DNA from: CAZGCA01 sp964524145
GTDB taxonomy: Bacteria; Hydrogenedentota; CAZGCA01
NCBI GenBank assembly: GCA_964524145.1
Contig: CAZGCA010000004.1
Location: forward strand, 50,297-114,296
Direction of reading: 5' to 3'
DNA length: 64,000 nucleotides
A program made the position numbers and the translations under genes. This document shows, in pieces, positions 43,975 to 52,879 of the stretch. The notes under the pieces are model-generated. The model was not told the origin of the DNA, ran no database searches, and saw only the letters and a list, made by a program, of their open reading frames with translations. Positions within the stretch are counted from its first letter, which is position 1. Each line of letters opens with the position of its first letter.

Positions 43975-44113
43975 CTGTAGTCTTCAGTCCAGGCTCCGGA
44001 GCCGTGTCGCGCGGGGTGCGGATGGCGCCACGCAAGTCGTTGCCTTTTAAGGAGTTCACGCTGGGGCCGCCCGTTGTCGTAGTCCTCAGTCTGTAGTCTT
44101 GAGTCTTCAGTCC
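43975..44113. repeat. short direct repeats CTGTAGTCTTCAGTC
   Basis: CTGTAGTCTTCAGTCC occurs at 43975-43990 and a longer variant CAGTCTGTAGTCTTGAGTC, then TTCAGTCC, at about 44088-44113; GTCAGTAGTCAGTGGTCAG at 44180-44198 is similar. They lie in a 753-bp stretch without a gene (43831-44583), which looks like repeat-rich intergenic DNA. Confidence 0.5.
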
Positions 44114-44220
44114 GGAGACGTTCTTATAGCTTTCACTATAGTAGACGCAGTTGGGGGCGGAATTATTACACGGAAAGTTGTCAGTAGTCAGTGGTCAGTT
44201 GCTAGTGGGGTCGTTCTTAA

Positions 44221-44300
44221 CCGCAGATAAACGCAGATGGACGCGGATTGGGGCGTCTTTACCAGGTGGTCTATCGGCGTGAATCGGTGTGAATCTGTGG
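44221..44300. repeat. 10-bp-periodic inverted repeat element
   Basis: The left arm at 44221-44250 is built of 10-bp steps CGCAGATAAA, CGCAGATGGA, CGCGGATTGG; the right arm at 44272-44300 is TCGGCGTGAA, TCGGTGTGAA, TCTGTGGACA. The arms are roughly complementary to each other. Such CGCAGAT-type steps are common dispersed repeats in PVC and related genomes. Confidence 0.55.
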
Positions 44301-44583
44301 ACAACTTCAGAGGCTCTCTTCCGTGATCGCGAGCCCCGCTGCTCCTGGCTCGAATGGGACTTGACAGATGAACCGTGGTGGGTGTACTGTACGGTTAGTG
44401 CAGGGCAGGCAAGATGACGTGATTTGAACGAACCCCTGCGGGGAGAAAGGAGGTGGAGAGAAACCGGGACCAACCGTTTGATCACTGTCCAGGCGACCGT
44501 TGTTTCCATGCCCAGGCACTGCAGCCGGCCCTGATGGCATGGGCGGAACAGTAAGTAGTGCTTCATCAAGGAGGAACAAACCA

Positions 44584-45465
44584 ATGAGAAGACATGGATT
44601 CACGCTGATAGAGTTGCTGGTGGTCATAGCGATCATCGGTATACTGGCCGCGATACTGCTGCCGGCGCTTGCAAGGGCACGAGAGGCCGCGCGACGGGCA
44701 TCGTGCGCCAACAACCTGAAACAGATGGGTTTGGTCTTCAAGATGTACTCGAACGAGTGGGACGGCATGTTCCCCCAGCTCAAGGCGAATCATTCTGAGG
44801 ACGGGCAACCTCCGTGCAATAGTGTTTCGAATGGCAGTTTGTTTGTGCACGGCCCGGCCATCTATCCCGAATATCTGACGGATGTAAGCGTGCTTGCCTG
44901 CCCGTCGGATACTGACGGTGTCAGGTACATAGAGGGCGGCGCGTTCAACGTGGACGGCGATCCGGACAACCCGATAGACGCGTGCCGGTTCAATGCGTTT
45001 TCGTACCGGTACTTCGGGTGGGCGATCACAAAAGAGCACGTCAATATCGCCGGAACGGACGAGAACCTGGACCCTTCAGGTTTAGGTATCAACATTGATC
45101 AAGGTTTCCTTCAGGGGTTTTTCTTTGACGTCTATCTTCCTGCCATGGCTGGGAATACACGTCTGCTCGACCAAGACTTCAGCTACACAAATGCGAGCGG
45201 CGAGGCCGTGACAGTGTACCGGCTGCGCGAAGGTATCGAGCGGTTCTTCATCACCGATATCAACAACCCGGCGGGAAGCGCTCTGGCGCAAAGCGAACTG
45301 GCTATTTATTATGACCAGGTCACCACACATCCCGACAGTTTCAACCACATCCCCGGTGGGTGCAACGTGCTCTATATGGACGGGCACGTAGAGTTCCTGA
45401 AGTACCCGAGCACCTTCCCGGTAAGCGTTTCCTGGGCGTATTTCTTTGGGGAAATCTTTAGTTAG
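44584..45465 (+). CDS. prepilin-like protein (H-X9-DG type)
   Basis: 293 residues from ATG 44584 (AAGGAGGAA upstream). A canonical prepilin leader: MRRHGFTLIELLVVIAIIGI, cleavage after Gly and Glu at mature position 5, then RAREAARRASCANNLKQMG. The C-terminal motif appears as CNVLYMDGHVEFLKYP. Residues 212-230 read YRLREGIERFFITDINNPA. Such proteins are very numerous in PVC bacteria and thought to form pseudopili or surface fibres. The TAG stop (45463-45465) uses as its last base the first base of the insertion sequence that follows. Confidence 0.93.
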   Translation: MRRHGFTLIELLVVIAIIGILAAILLPALARAREAARRASCANNLKQMGLVFKMYSNEWDGMFPQLKANHSEDGQPPCNSVSNGSLFVHGPAIYPEYLTDVSVLACPSDTDGVRYIEGGAFNVDGDPDNPIDACRFNAFSYRYFGWAITKEHVNIAGTDENLDPSGLGINIDQGFLQGFFFDVYLPAMAGNTRLLDQDFSYTNASGEAVTVYRLREGIERFFITDINNPAGSALAQSELAIYYDQVTTHPDSFNHIPGGCNVLYMDGHVEFLKYPSTFPVSVSWAYFFGEIFS

Positions 45466-45476
45466 TTTCTGTCCGG
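45465..45476 (+). repeat. left terminal inverted repeat of the IS
   Basis: GTTTCTGTCCGG, preceded by the target duplicate TAGTTA (45459-45464). Its partner is at 47150-47161. Confidence 0.9.
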
Positions 45477-45522
45477 CAATCCATAACTAGCTGCCAATTA
45501 TAAAGTTATGCGTATTTTCTCC

Positions 45523-45551
45523 TTGACAAACCGCGGGGTTTCGGATATACT
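45523..45551 (+). promoter_or_regulatory. promoter of the transposase
   Basis: TTGACA at 45523-45528 and TATACT at 45546-45551, spaced by 17 bp, about 70 bp before the transposase start and inside the left end of the IS. Confidence 0.7.
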
Positions 45552-45619
45552 TGTATGTGTTGTAAGTCCTTAAGGGCTAATAAGCTACACCCGAAACCGC
45601 CACGGAGAAAGGAGTTCAA

Positions 45620-46981
45620 ATGCGCATCATTACGGACAAACAAAAGACGTTGTCGTTCACCTCGGTTTGCATCTCCGCCAGAGACCAGTGGGAGATGATC
45701 TCCTCTGTCCTCGACGCCAATCCCGAAGTCGCCGAACTGGTCTGGGGCGATCTTACCACAGATAGGGGTGGAAAGCGCAAGAAGGAGACCGGAGCCCGCG
45801 GCATGACGGCTGACCAAGTGTTGCGCTTCGCCATCGTGGAGAAGCGGGAAAGGTTGAGCTATCGGCGGTTGCACGACCGGGTTGACGATTCGATCGTGCT
45901 GCGGGAGTTCTGCCGGGTTCCGTTCGGGAAGATTCCCGCCGTCAGTACGCTGCAGGACAACATCAAGAAGCTGCGGCCCGAGACGCTGAGCAAGATAAAC
46001 GCCATCATCGTGCGCTACGCGCGTGAGAAGAAGATCGAGGACGGCGCCCGGGTGCGCATCGACACCACGGGGGTTGAAAGCAACATTCACCATCCGAGCG
46101 ATTCGGCTCAGTTGTGGGACTCGGTCAGGGTGCTCACGCGCGTGCTTCGCCGGGTCGAGACCGACCTGCCGCGGATGAGGGGGAGGTTCAGCGACCATAC
46201 CCGCGCGGCCAAACGGCTGCGCTACCGGCTCGTCAACGCCCGCTCGATGAACAAGAAACGGCCCCTGTACCGCCGGCTCATCAAGATCGCCCGCAAGGTC
46301 GTCGGCTACGCACGGCGGGCGCGGGCGGAACTACGGCCTGAATACTGCGCGGGCATCGATGAGATGCTGCTCGCCGCACGGCACGCTGCCGAGCTCGAAC
46401 AGTACCTGCCCCTGGCCGAGGCCGTCATCGACCAGAGCGTGCGCCGCGTGCTCAACGGCGAACAGGTCCCCGCGGCCGAGAAGGTGGTGTCGATCTTCGA
46501 GCCGCACACCGACATCATCAAGAAAGGACAACGCGAGATCATCTACGGCCACAAGGCGCTGCTCAGCGGCGGCAGGAGCAATCTGATTCTCGACTGCCGG
46601 GTCGAGCGGGGCAATCCGGCCGACAGCGGGCAGTTCATCCCGGCACTCGAGCGCCACGACGGCGTCTATGACGCGGCGCCCGGTCAGGTGGCCACCGACG
46701 CAGGATTCGCCAGCGCCGACAATGCCCGCAACGCCCGCGCCCTCGGCGTCAAAGACGTCGTCTTTGCCGCGCCCAACGGCGCCGAGTCCGTCACCAGCGC
46801 CCGGACCTACAAACGCCTGCGCAACTGGCGCTCCGGCATCGAAGGCGTGATCTCCGCGGGCAAACGCGCCTTCGGCCTGAACCGCTGCACCTGGTCCGGG
46901 TTTGAATCCTTCCAGTCCTACGTCCAGCTCGCCGTCCTTGCCTTCAACCTCCAGACGCTGGCCCGACACCTGCTCGCCTGA
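45620..46981 (+). CDS. ISNCY-type transposase
   Basis: 453 residues, ATG 45620 with AAAGGAG upstream. The sequence layout matches ISNCY-group DDE transposases: GARGMTADQVLRFAIVEK, STLQDNIKKLRPETLSKIN, and VRIDTTGVESNIHHPSDSAQ with the first Asp, ATDAGFAS with the second, and WRSGIEGVISAGKRAFGL with the likely catalytic Glu. Full length, no frameshift. It catalyses cut-and-paste or copy movement of the surrounding element. Confidence 0.92.
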   Translation: MRIITDKQKTLSFTSVCISARDQWEMISSVLDANPEVAELVWGDLTTDRGGKRKKETGARGMTADQVLRFAIVEKRERLSYRRLHDRVDDSIVLREFCRVPFGKIPAVSTLQDNIKKLRPETLSKINAIIVRYAREKKIEDGARVRIDTTGVESNIHHPSDSAQLWDSVRVLTRVLRRVETDLPRMRGRFSDHTRAAKRLRYRLVNARSMNKKRPLYRRLIKIARKVVGYARRARAELRPEYCAGIDEMLLAARHAAELEQYLPLAEAVIDQSVRRVLNGEQVPAAEKVVSIFEPHTDIIKKGQREIIYGHKALLSGGRSNLILDCRVERGNPADSGQFIPALERHDGVYDAAPGQVATDAGFASADNARNARALGVKDVVFAAPNGAESVTSARTYKRLRNWRSGIEGVISAGKRAFGLNRCTWSGFESFQSYVQLAVLAFNLQTLARHLLA

Positions 46982-47149
46982 ACGCACTCTCCCTCCCTCC
47001 CGCTGGCACATCTTGCACTTCCGGTGTGTCTGAAAAACCCCTCTCGTCACCTCAGCACGCCCGCTCGGCGGTAAAACCCCGAAACTCTCGGTGCTGCCCC
47101 TTGAAAATCGACCTCCTTCTCCTCCACAATAACCGCGTCACACCCGTTT

Positions 47150-47161
47150 CCGGACAGAAAC
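47150..47161 (-). repeat. right terminal inverted repeat of the IS
   Basis: CCGGACAGAAAC, the exact complement of the left end, followed by the target duplicate TAGTTA (47162-47167). Confidence 0.9.
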
Positions 47162-47193
47162 TAGTTAGGTCTGGCAGACCAGTTCTTTACCCA

Positions 47194-47222
47194 AAAGCCA
47201 CGGGCTCCGCGCCCGTGGCTTT
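47194..47222 (+). terminator. Rho-independent terminator, probably of the prepilin gene
   Basis: AAAGCCACGGGC (47194-47205) and GCCCGTGGCTTT (47211-47222) form a perfect 12-bp stem with a 5-nt loop, followed by CTCTTC. If the IS is removed, this lies about 30 bp after the stop of the prepilin gene at 45465. A smaller inverted repeat, GGTCTGGCAGACC, precedes it at 47168-47180. Confidence 0.8.
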
Positions 47223-47337
47223 CTCTTCATCGAGTGACGCGTTGATCTGGACAAGCCTACTTGCACTGCGAACGTTGACCTGCTACCCTTCTCTTGCGAA
47301 TTGACAGAGTAACCGCTTGTCCCGACGGAGGATACTG

Positions 47338-49362
47338 ATGACCACCCTTCTTCTTGTTGTCATGCTGGCGGCGGCAGGTGCGACCGAACCGCTGCGGCTT
47401 CCCGGCGACTTCAACCCGGAAGTCAACATGCGTACCAAGACCACCGAAATGGGGACGTTCCATGAGTCGCGGGTCGCGGCGTCGCTTGCGGCACAGCTCG
47501 TCGCGAACGGCACGCCCGAGGACCTGGCGCTTGCCGAAAAGGTGCTTGAGGCCGTATTCGCGTGCCAGGAAGTAGACGAAGAGAAATCGCATTTCGGAAA
47601 TTTCCGCTGGATGCGAGAGGACAATGGCGTCACGGACCTCAACGCGGTAGAGTTTGTGTTGTCGCGTCTGATCAGGATGATGATTCATCACGGCGACCGG
47701 CTTTCGGAACCCATGCGCGAGCGTGTGCTCGAGAGCATCCGCCTCGGGCTGGACGAGATTCGCCGACTGAACGTTGTGTTGGGGTACACGAACATCGCCG
47801 TGCTCGACATCAAGAACTCGTGCCTGGGCGGCGAACTGTTGAACGACCGGGCTATCGCGGAACGCGGCTACAAGAAGCTGCGGGACTGGATGGAATTCAC
47901 CTCATCGCACGGCACCACGCTGGAATTCAACAGCCCGACGTATACCCGCGTGACGCTCGGAGCCCTGAACGATCTCATCGAGATGGTCCGGGACGAAGAG
48001 ACGCGCGTCGTGGCACGCACGATGAGAACGAGGCTCGCGCTAAGCGTGGCGCTTCGCATCCACCGCGGCACGGGGCGTTGGGCCGGACCGCACAGTCGCG
48101 CCTACCATCCCACCGTGGTGTGCGCCGGCAGCCCGGAAGTGCTGTGGGTACGAAGCTGGATCGCGAACGGCAGGGTGCCCGGCTGGATCGGCCGGGCTCT
48201 GGACGGCCCGCAACTGCCCATGCAGGTGACGGAGACCGCCTCGAAGGACTGGAAGACAGAGCTTACGACCTACCACTCCCCCTCGTTCGCGTTAGGCGTC
48301 TCGACACGCCCGCTGAGCCAACAGTCGGACGTGTTCATGGTCCATTACACCCGTCCCGGCGCATCGCGACCGGGCGTGGTCTACTCGCGCTACCTGATTG
48401 ACGAGAAATGGTTCGGCGACTCGTACCATCCGACCGACAGGACCCGGTCCCGCAACCTGAACGATGAAGGGCGGTTCTTAGGCGTACAGTGGGGGCCGCG
48501 CGCGATTGGTATGTATGCGCCGCGCAGCAAGCGGCGCAATTTCGAAAGCGCGAAGGCGACGTTGATCTGGACGCAGCGTGAATTGGTGGACGAGATATGG
48601 GTGGGCGACCGGAGAATCGAGCGGCTGCCCGCCGACGTGCCTCGCGGCACGGTCGTTGTGGTCGGAAGCGGCGACGCTCTGGTGGCGGTCCTCCCCTTGA
48701 CGATTACCGATCTCGGACGCGACGCCCCTTTACGGCTGGTCGAAATCCAGGGCGATCTCGTCCTCGAGATGTACAACTACAAGGGGCCGAGAAACACGGC
48801 TTCATCCTCTATAAGCCAACCACAATGCGGGTTCTACGCGCAGGTGGCCGAACGGGCGCATCACGCCGACGGTAAAGCCTTTGGCGAACTCGTGGCAAGA
48901 GGCGTTGTCAAAGACCATGCCGAGACGCCGCTTGCCTACCTGGCTGGCGGCGAACAGCTCTGGGCGGTCGAGTACGCCCGGGACGGCAAGGTGTTGGGGA
49001 TCGAGATAGACCTTGTGAAATGGGAACTGAAACGCCGGTGGACACAGGACGGCGAGCTGGGCTGGCCAATGCTCGAGTCGCCTGTGGCACGGCAGACGGG
49101 AAACGGTAGGGTCGTCGTGCGCGATGCCGTGCTGGAATGCGGCGAAAGCCCGGCGTGGCTGTTTGCCGATCCAGAGACCAGCCTGTGGGCGGCCGGGTAC
49201 CACGGCGAGCCCGCGCCGCTCGCACTCACCGTTCCCGGCGGAAAAGTCGAAATAGAGTCGATGGGCGCCGGCACGGTGGTGTGGGAGAACGGGGCCGTCT
49301 CGGTCGATGCTGTGGGATTGGAGGGCACGCCCACGGTTGTTGGCGGCAAACTCGCCGAGTAA
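47338..49362 (+). CDS. exported protein, alpha-toroid/beta-sandwich lyase-like architecture
   Basis: 674 residues from ATG 47338; a TTG 7 codons upstream is rejected because GGAGG would fall inside the coding region. A short signal peptide (about 1-18, TTLLLVVMLAAAGA) is followed by a helical first half and a beta-rich second half. The layout resembles polysaccharide lyases and heparinase-like proteins, but no catalytic motif can be named. It precedes a sialidase-fold gene by 44 bp, so a role in glycan breakdown is inferred. Confidence 0.6.
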   Translation: MTTLLLVVMLAAAGATEPLRLPGDFNPEVNMRTKTTEMGTFHESRVAASLAAQLVANGTPEDLALAEKVLEAVFACQEVDEEKSHFGNFRWMREDNGVTDLNAVEFVLSRLIRMMIHHGDRLSEPMRERVLESIRLGLDEIRRLNVVLGYTNIAVLDIKNSCLGGELLNDRAIAERGYKKLRDWMEFTSSHGTTLEFNSPTYTRVTLGALNDLIEMVRDEETRVVARTMRTRLALSVALRIHRGTGRWAGPHSRAYHPTVVCAGSPEVLWVRSWIANGRVPGWIGRALDGPQLPMQVTETASKDWKTELTTYHSPSFALGVSTRPLSQQSDVFMVHYTRPGASRPGVVYSRYLIDEKWFGDSYHPTDRTRSRNLNDEGRFLGVQWGPRAIGMYAPRSKRRNFESAKATLIWTQRELVDEIWVGDRRIERLPADVPRGTVVVVGSGDALVAVLPLTITDLGRDAPLRLVEIQGDLVLEMYNYKGPRNTASSSISQPQCGFYAQVAERAHHADGKAFGELVARGVVKDHAETPLAYLAGGEQLWAVEYARDGKVLGIEIDLVKWELKRRWTQDGELGWPMLESPVARQTGNGRVVVRDAVLECGESPAWLFADPETSLWAAGYHGEPAPLALTVPGGKVEIESMGAGTVVWENGAVSVDAVGLEGTPTVVGGKLAE

Positions 49363-49406
49363 AATGGTCTGCGCACTCCGCGCAACATTCGTGAGGAGCG
49401 TCGAGC

Positions 49407-51620
49407 ATGAGTTGGGTTGTTGCAGCATGTTTGATCGCGTCGTTCATGTGTTGCGCCTGTCTGGCAGTGGAGGATCCGGGATCTGAAGGCGTACCGCCGG
49501 GACCTTCTAAACCTCGGCACTATACCATCCCCACCATCGATCTCGCGCACGAGACGCACCGCCAGGTGGTCGTCGACCGGGAACCCGGCCAGTATCTCGG
49601 CCACCCGACAACCGTGCTGCTCGAAGATAACAAGACCATGATCGCCGTCTACCCGAAAGGACACGGCCGGGGCGCGATCGTCATGAAACGGAGCGCCGAC
49701 GCCGGCCTGACGTGGAGCGAGCGGTTGCCCGTGCCGGAAAACTGGGCAACGTCGATCGAGGTTCCCACGATCTATCGGGTTGTTGACCCGCAGGGAGTGA
49801 GGCGGCTCATCATGTTTTCCGGACTCTATCCCAACCGGATGGCGTTCTCGGAAGACGACGGAGTGAGCTGGACGCCGCTCGAACCCATCGGCGACTTCGG
49901 CGGTATTGTGGTCATGAGCAGCCTCGTGCGGCTCAAGGACGGGCGGTATATGGCGTTGTTCCATGACGACGAACGGTTCCTCACGAAGAACGGGCGACGC
50001 GGCAAGTTCAGGGTGTACAAAACGCTCTCTGCGGACGGAGGTCTCACCTGGGGCGAGCCGGAAGTCGTGACGGAACACCCGAAGGCCCATCTCTGCGAGC
50101 CGGGTGTGGTTCGGTCGCCCGACGGCAGCCAGTTGGCCATGCTGCTGCGGGAGAACAGCCGAAAGTACAACTCGTTCGTCACGTTCAGCAACGACGAGGG
50201 CGAAACGTGGGCCGACCCCGTCGAGCTGCCCGCCAGTTTGACCGGCGACCGCCATGTTGGACGTTACGCGCCCGACGGCCGGCTAATATTTGTGTTCCGC
50301 GACACCACCCACGTCAGCCCGACCAAAGGCGATTTCGTCGCCTGGGTGGGCACATACGAGGATATCGTCCGGGGCCGAGAGGGCCAGTATCGCGTGCGCC
50401 TGCTCGACAACAAGAAAGACGGCGACTGCGGCTATCCGGGTCTCGAACTGCTGCCCGACGGTACCTTCATCGCGACAACCTACGGTCACTGGATAGAGGG
50501 TGAGGAGCCGTTTATCGTCAGCGTCCGGTTCACGCTGGAGGAACTGGATAAGCGAGCCCTTCTGTTGCCAAAAGAGACGGATTTGTTCGTCAGCGGTCGG
50601 GACGGGGTTGCGGTGTACCGGATTCCGGCGCTGGGCGTCACCAAGAAAGGCACGCTGATCGCTGTGTGCGACGCACGTATCGAAAGCGGCAGCGATCTGC
50701 CAAACAACATCGACCTGGTTGTGCGGCGAAGCTTCGATCTGGGGAACACCTGGACACCTGTTCAGACCATTGTGGATTTTCCCGGCAAGGCAGGTGGAGG
50801 CGATTCCAGCATCCTTGTCGACCGGGATACGGGCACCATCTGGCTGTTCTACGTGTATGGCCCGGAAGGCATCGGCACGAAACAGAGCCAGCCAGGACTT
50901 GATGGACCGACCTTACAACTCCACTTGGTGAGAAGCGACGACGACGGGGCAACGTGGTCAACGCCCAGGAATCTGAATCCGGAGGTAAAGGATCCTGCGT
51001 GGAGAGCGGTTTGGTCATCGCCCGGACGTGGTTTCCAAACCCGCTCCGGTCGGCTCTACTTTCCGTTGACCCGATATTCGGACATGCACTACACGCATTT
51101 GATCTACAGTGACGACCACGGCGAGAGCTGGCATATCACCCCTGCCGCGGGCCGGAACACCAACGAGTCGATGGTGGTTGAGCTTGCCGACGGCTCCCTG
51201 ATGGTAAACATGCGCAGCAGGTACGGTACAAACCGGCGGGCTGTTGCCATCTCGTCCGACCAGGGACGCACATGGGAAGGTTTCAGGCACGACCCGGCGC
51301 TGATCGAACCGGTATGCCAGGCCAGCTTTATTCGCTGCACCGCCAAGGCCGACGGCCATATGAAGAACCGTCTTCTGTTCGCAAACCCGGCGAGCACCAA
51401 GCGCGAAAAAATGACCGTGCGCATAAGCTACGACGAAGGCCGGACCTGGCCTGCGTCCAAAACCGTCTATCCGGGCCCGTCTGCCTACTCCTGCCTGGCT
51501 GTACTCCCTGACGGCTCCATCGGGTTGCTGTACGAACGGGGTATCACGAATCCCTATGAGTCGGTCACGTTCGCCCGGTTCACGCTGGAATGGCTGACCG
51601 ACGGCAAGGACTCGTTCTAG
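49407..51620 (+). CDS. secreted tandem sialidase-fold (BNR/Asp-box) protein
   Basis: 737 residues, ATG 49407. A signal peptide (1-20) is followed by two six-bladed propeller-like halves, about 40-385 and 395-737. The first has Asp-boxes SADAGLTW, SEDDGVSW, SADGGLTW and SNDEGETW; the second has SDDDGATW, SDDHGESW, SSDQGRTW and SYDEGRTW plus the sialidase RIP motif in VYRIPALGV. The second half therefore looks like a GH33-type sialidase that removes terminal sialic acids; the first lacks an obvious RIP and may be degenerate or act on another sugar. It follows the toroid-like gene. Confidence 0.86.
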   Translation: MSWVVAACLIASFMCCACLAVEDPGSEGVPPGPSKPRHYTIPTIDLAHETHRQVVVDREPGQYLGHPTTVLLEDNKTMIAVYPKGHGRGAIVMKRSADAGLTWSERLPVPENWATSIEVPTIYRVVDPQGVRRLIMFSGLYPNRMAFSEDDGVSWTPLEPIGDFGGIVVMSSLVRLKDGRYMALFHDDERFLTKNGRRGKFRVYKTLSADGGLTWGEPEVVTEHPKAHLCEPGVVRSPDGSQLAMLLRENSRKYNSFVTFSNDEGETWADPVELPASLTGDRHVGRYAPDGRLIFVFRDTTHVSPTKGDFVAWVGTYEDIVRGREGQYRVRLLDNKKDGDCGYPGLELLPDGTFIATTYGHWIEGEEPFIVSVRFTLEELDKRALLLPKETDLFVSGRDGVAVYRIPALGVTKKGTLIAVCDARIESGSDLPNNIDLVVRRSFDLGNTWTPVQTIVDFPGKAGGGDSSILVDRDTGTIWLFYVYGPEGIGTKQSQPGLDGPTLQLHLVRSDDDGATWSTPRNLNPEVKDPAWRAVWSSPGRGFQTRSGRLYFPLTRYSDMHYTHLIYSDDHGESWHITPAAGRNTNESMVVELADGSLMVNMRSRYGTNRRAVAISSDQGRTWEGFRHDPALIEPVCQASFIRCTAKADGHMKNRLLFANPASTKREKMTVRISYDEGRTWPASKTVYPGPSAYSCLAVLPDGSIGLLYERGITNPYESVTFARFTLEWLTDGKDSF

Positions 51621-51858
51621 TCGACGCACTTTGTCCGAATCCCCGTGCTGGGCTGGTTCGGAGCACCATCCATGACGACCATTATGTGGATCGGCTGTCC
51701 GAGCGTTGATCGCTCACATGCCCTCTGTTAGAATACCTGTTGTTGGCTGTCTGCGGTTGTTCGCATTGAAGACAACAAGGAGCTGGCGGCAGTCTTCCGA
51801 TAGGCTATCGAGGTGCAACCGCTAAGGTGAAGTGTATGATGCTTGAGGTTTGGCCTGC

Positions 51859-52587
51859 ATGATGGCTCAAGTACCAAAGATATCGGTCGTAGTCCCCTTG
51901 TACAACGAGGCCGAGAGTTTGCCGTTGCTCACGGCGCAGCTCAGCCGTGTGCTTAACTCGCTCGACAGGTCCTCCGAGATCATCTACGTTGACGACGGGA
52001 GCACCGACGATTCGCTTATTACACTCAAGGATTTGCAGCAGGATTACCCCCGGGTGCGGCTGATCCGGTTCGCCCGTAACGCGGGCCAGTCGGCGGCACT
52101 CGCGGCGGGGTTCCGGGTGGCACGCGGCGAGGTCGTAGTCACGCTCGATGCTGACCTGCAGAACGATCCGGCCGACATCCCAAAGTTGATGGACAAAATT
52201 GAACAGTACGACTGTGTGTGCGGCGTCCGAATGAACCGCCATGACGAGTTCCTGCGGAAGGTGTCGTCCTGGGTGGCAAACGCCATGCGCAACGCGGTGC
52301 TTAAGGATCAGATGGAGGACATAGCCTGCGGCCTGAAGGTGTTTCGCAAGACGTATCTGGACAGAATCCCGATGTTTAACGGAATGCACCGGTTCCTGCC
52401 GACCCTGGTCCGGATGCACGGGGGTTCTGTCGCGGAAGTGCGCATCCGCCACCGGCCCCGGCTCTATGGCAAAACGAAGTACAATATCCGCAACCGCATC
52501 CTGCGCGCGTTCACGGACATGCTCGCAGTACGGTGGATGCGGTCACGCAGAATTTCGTACCGAATAGAGGAGACATCTGATGAGTAG
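51859..52587 (+). CDS. GT2 glycosyltransferase, DPM1/ArnC-like
   Basis: 242 residues from ATG 51859 (the ATG at 51862 is also possible). The GT-A fold opens ISVVVPLYNEAESLPLLTAQ, with YVDDGSTDDS and ARNAGQSAALAAGF and the acidic motif VTLDADLQNDP. No C-terminal membrane domain is present, unlike ArnC proper, so it resembles dolichol-phosphate-mannose-synthase-like soluble members. It should link a nucleotide sugar to a polyprenyl phosphate. It overlaps the next gene by 8 bp. Confidence 0.9.
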   Translation: MMAQVPKISVVVPLYNEAESLPLLTAQLSRVLNSLDRSSEIIYVDDGSTDDSLITLKDLQQDYPRVRLIRFARNAGQSAALAAGFRVARGEVVVTLDADLQNDPADIPKLMDKIEQYDCVCGVRMNRHDEFLRKVSSWVANAMRNAVLKDQMEDIACGLKVFRKTYLDRIPMFNGMHRFLPTLVRMHGGSVAEVRIRHRPRLYGKTKYNIRNRILRAFTDMLAVRWMRSRRISYRIEETSDE

Positions 52588-52879
52588 CAGTCTAAGTTTG
52601 CCGTGGGTAGTTTTCGGTTTCGTAGGCCAGGCCGCTTTCTCACTGCGGTTTTTCGTGCAGTGGATCGTCTCCGAAAGGCGCGGCCGCAGCACTATCCCGA
52701 TGGCGTTCTGGTACCTTTCGATAGTCGGCGGGTTGATATTGTTCAGCTACGCGATCCAGCGTCGCGACCCGGTGTTTATCGTCGGCCAGAGTCTGGGTGT
52801 TTTCGTATACAGCCGCAACCTTATGCTCATATTCCGGGAACGCCGCCGGGCACGTGCTACCGCCAAGGACACCGAATGA
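52580..52879 (+). CDS. LpxB N-terminal-domain-like membrane protein
   Basis: 99 residues, ATG 52580. The sequence FGFVGQAAFSLRFFVQWIVS, then SIPMAFWYLSIVGGLILFSY and GQSLGVFVYSRNLMLIF matches the small membrane family resembling the N-terminal domain of lipid-A-disaccharide synthase, with three hydrophobic helices. It is commonly found between a GT2 and an ArnT-like gene, as here, and probably flips or handles the lipid-linked sugar; exact function unknown. Confidence 0.87.
   Translation: MSSSLSLPWVVFGFVGQAAFSLRFFVQWIVSERRGRSTIPMAFWYLSIVGGLILFSYAIQRRDPVFIVGQSLGVFVYSRNLMLIFRERRRARATAKDTE

Larger units (their letters stand above)
45465..47161 (+). mobile_element. insertion sequence, 1697 bp, ISNCY-like
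   Basis: The ends are perfect 12-bp inverted repeats, GTTTCTGTCCGG at 45465-45476 and CCGGACAGAAAC at 47150-47161, flanked by TAGTTA on both sides (45459-45464 and 47162-47167), a 6-bp target duplication. One intact transposase lies inside. After it, 46982-47149 holds no gene. The intact ends and ORF suggest recent insertion. Confidence 0.92.

Noticed and set aside
43831..44583. Possible CRISPR array in the repeat-rich gap
   Set aside because: The repeats are of different length and spacing, 10-bp steps and short direct repeats, with no regular spacers and no cas genes.
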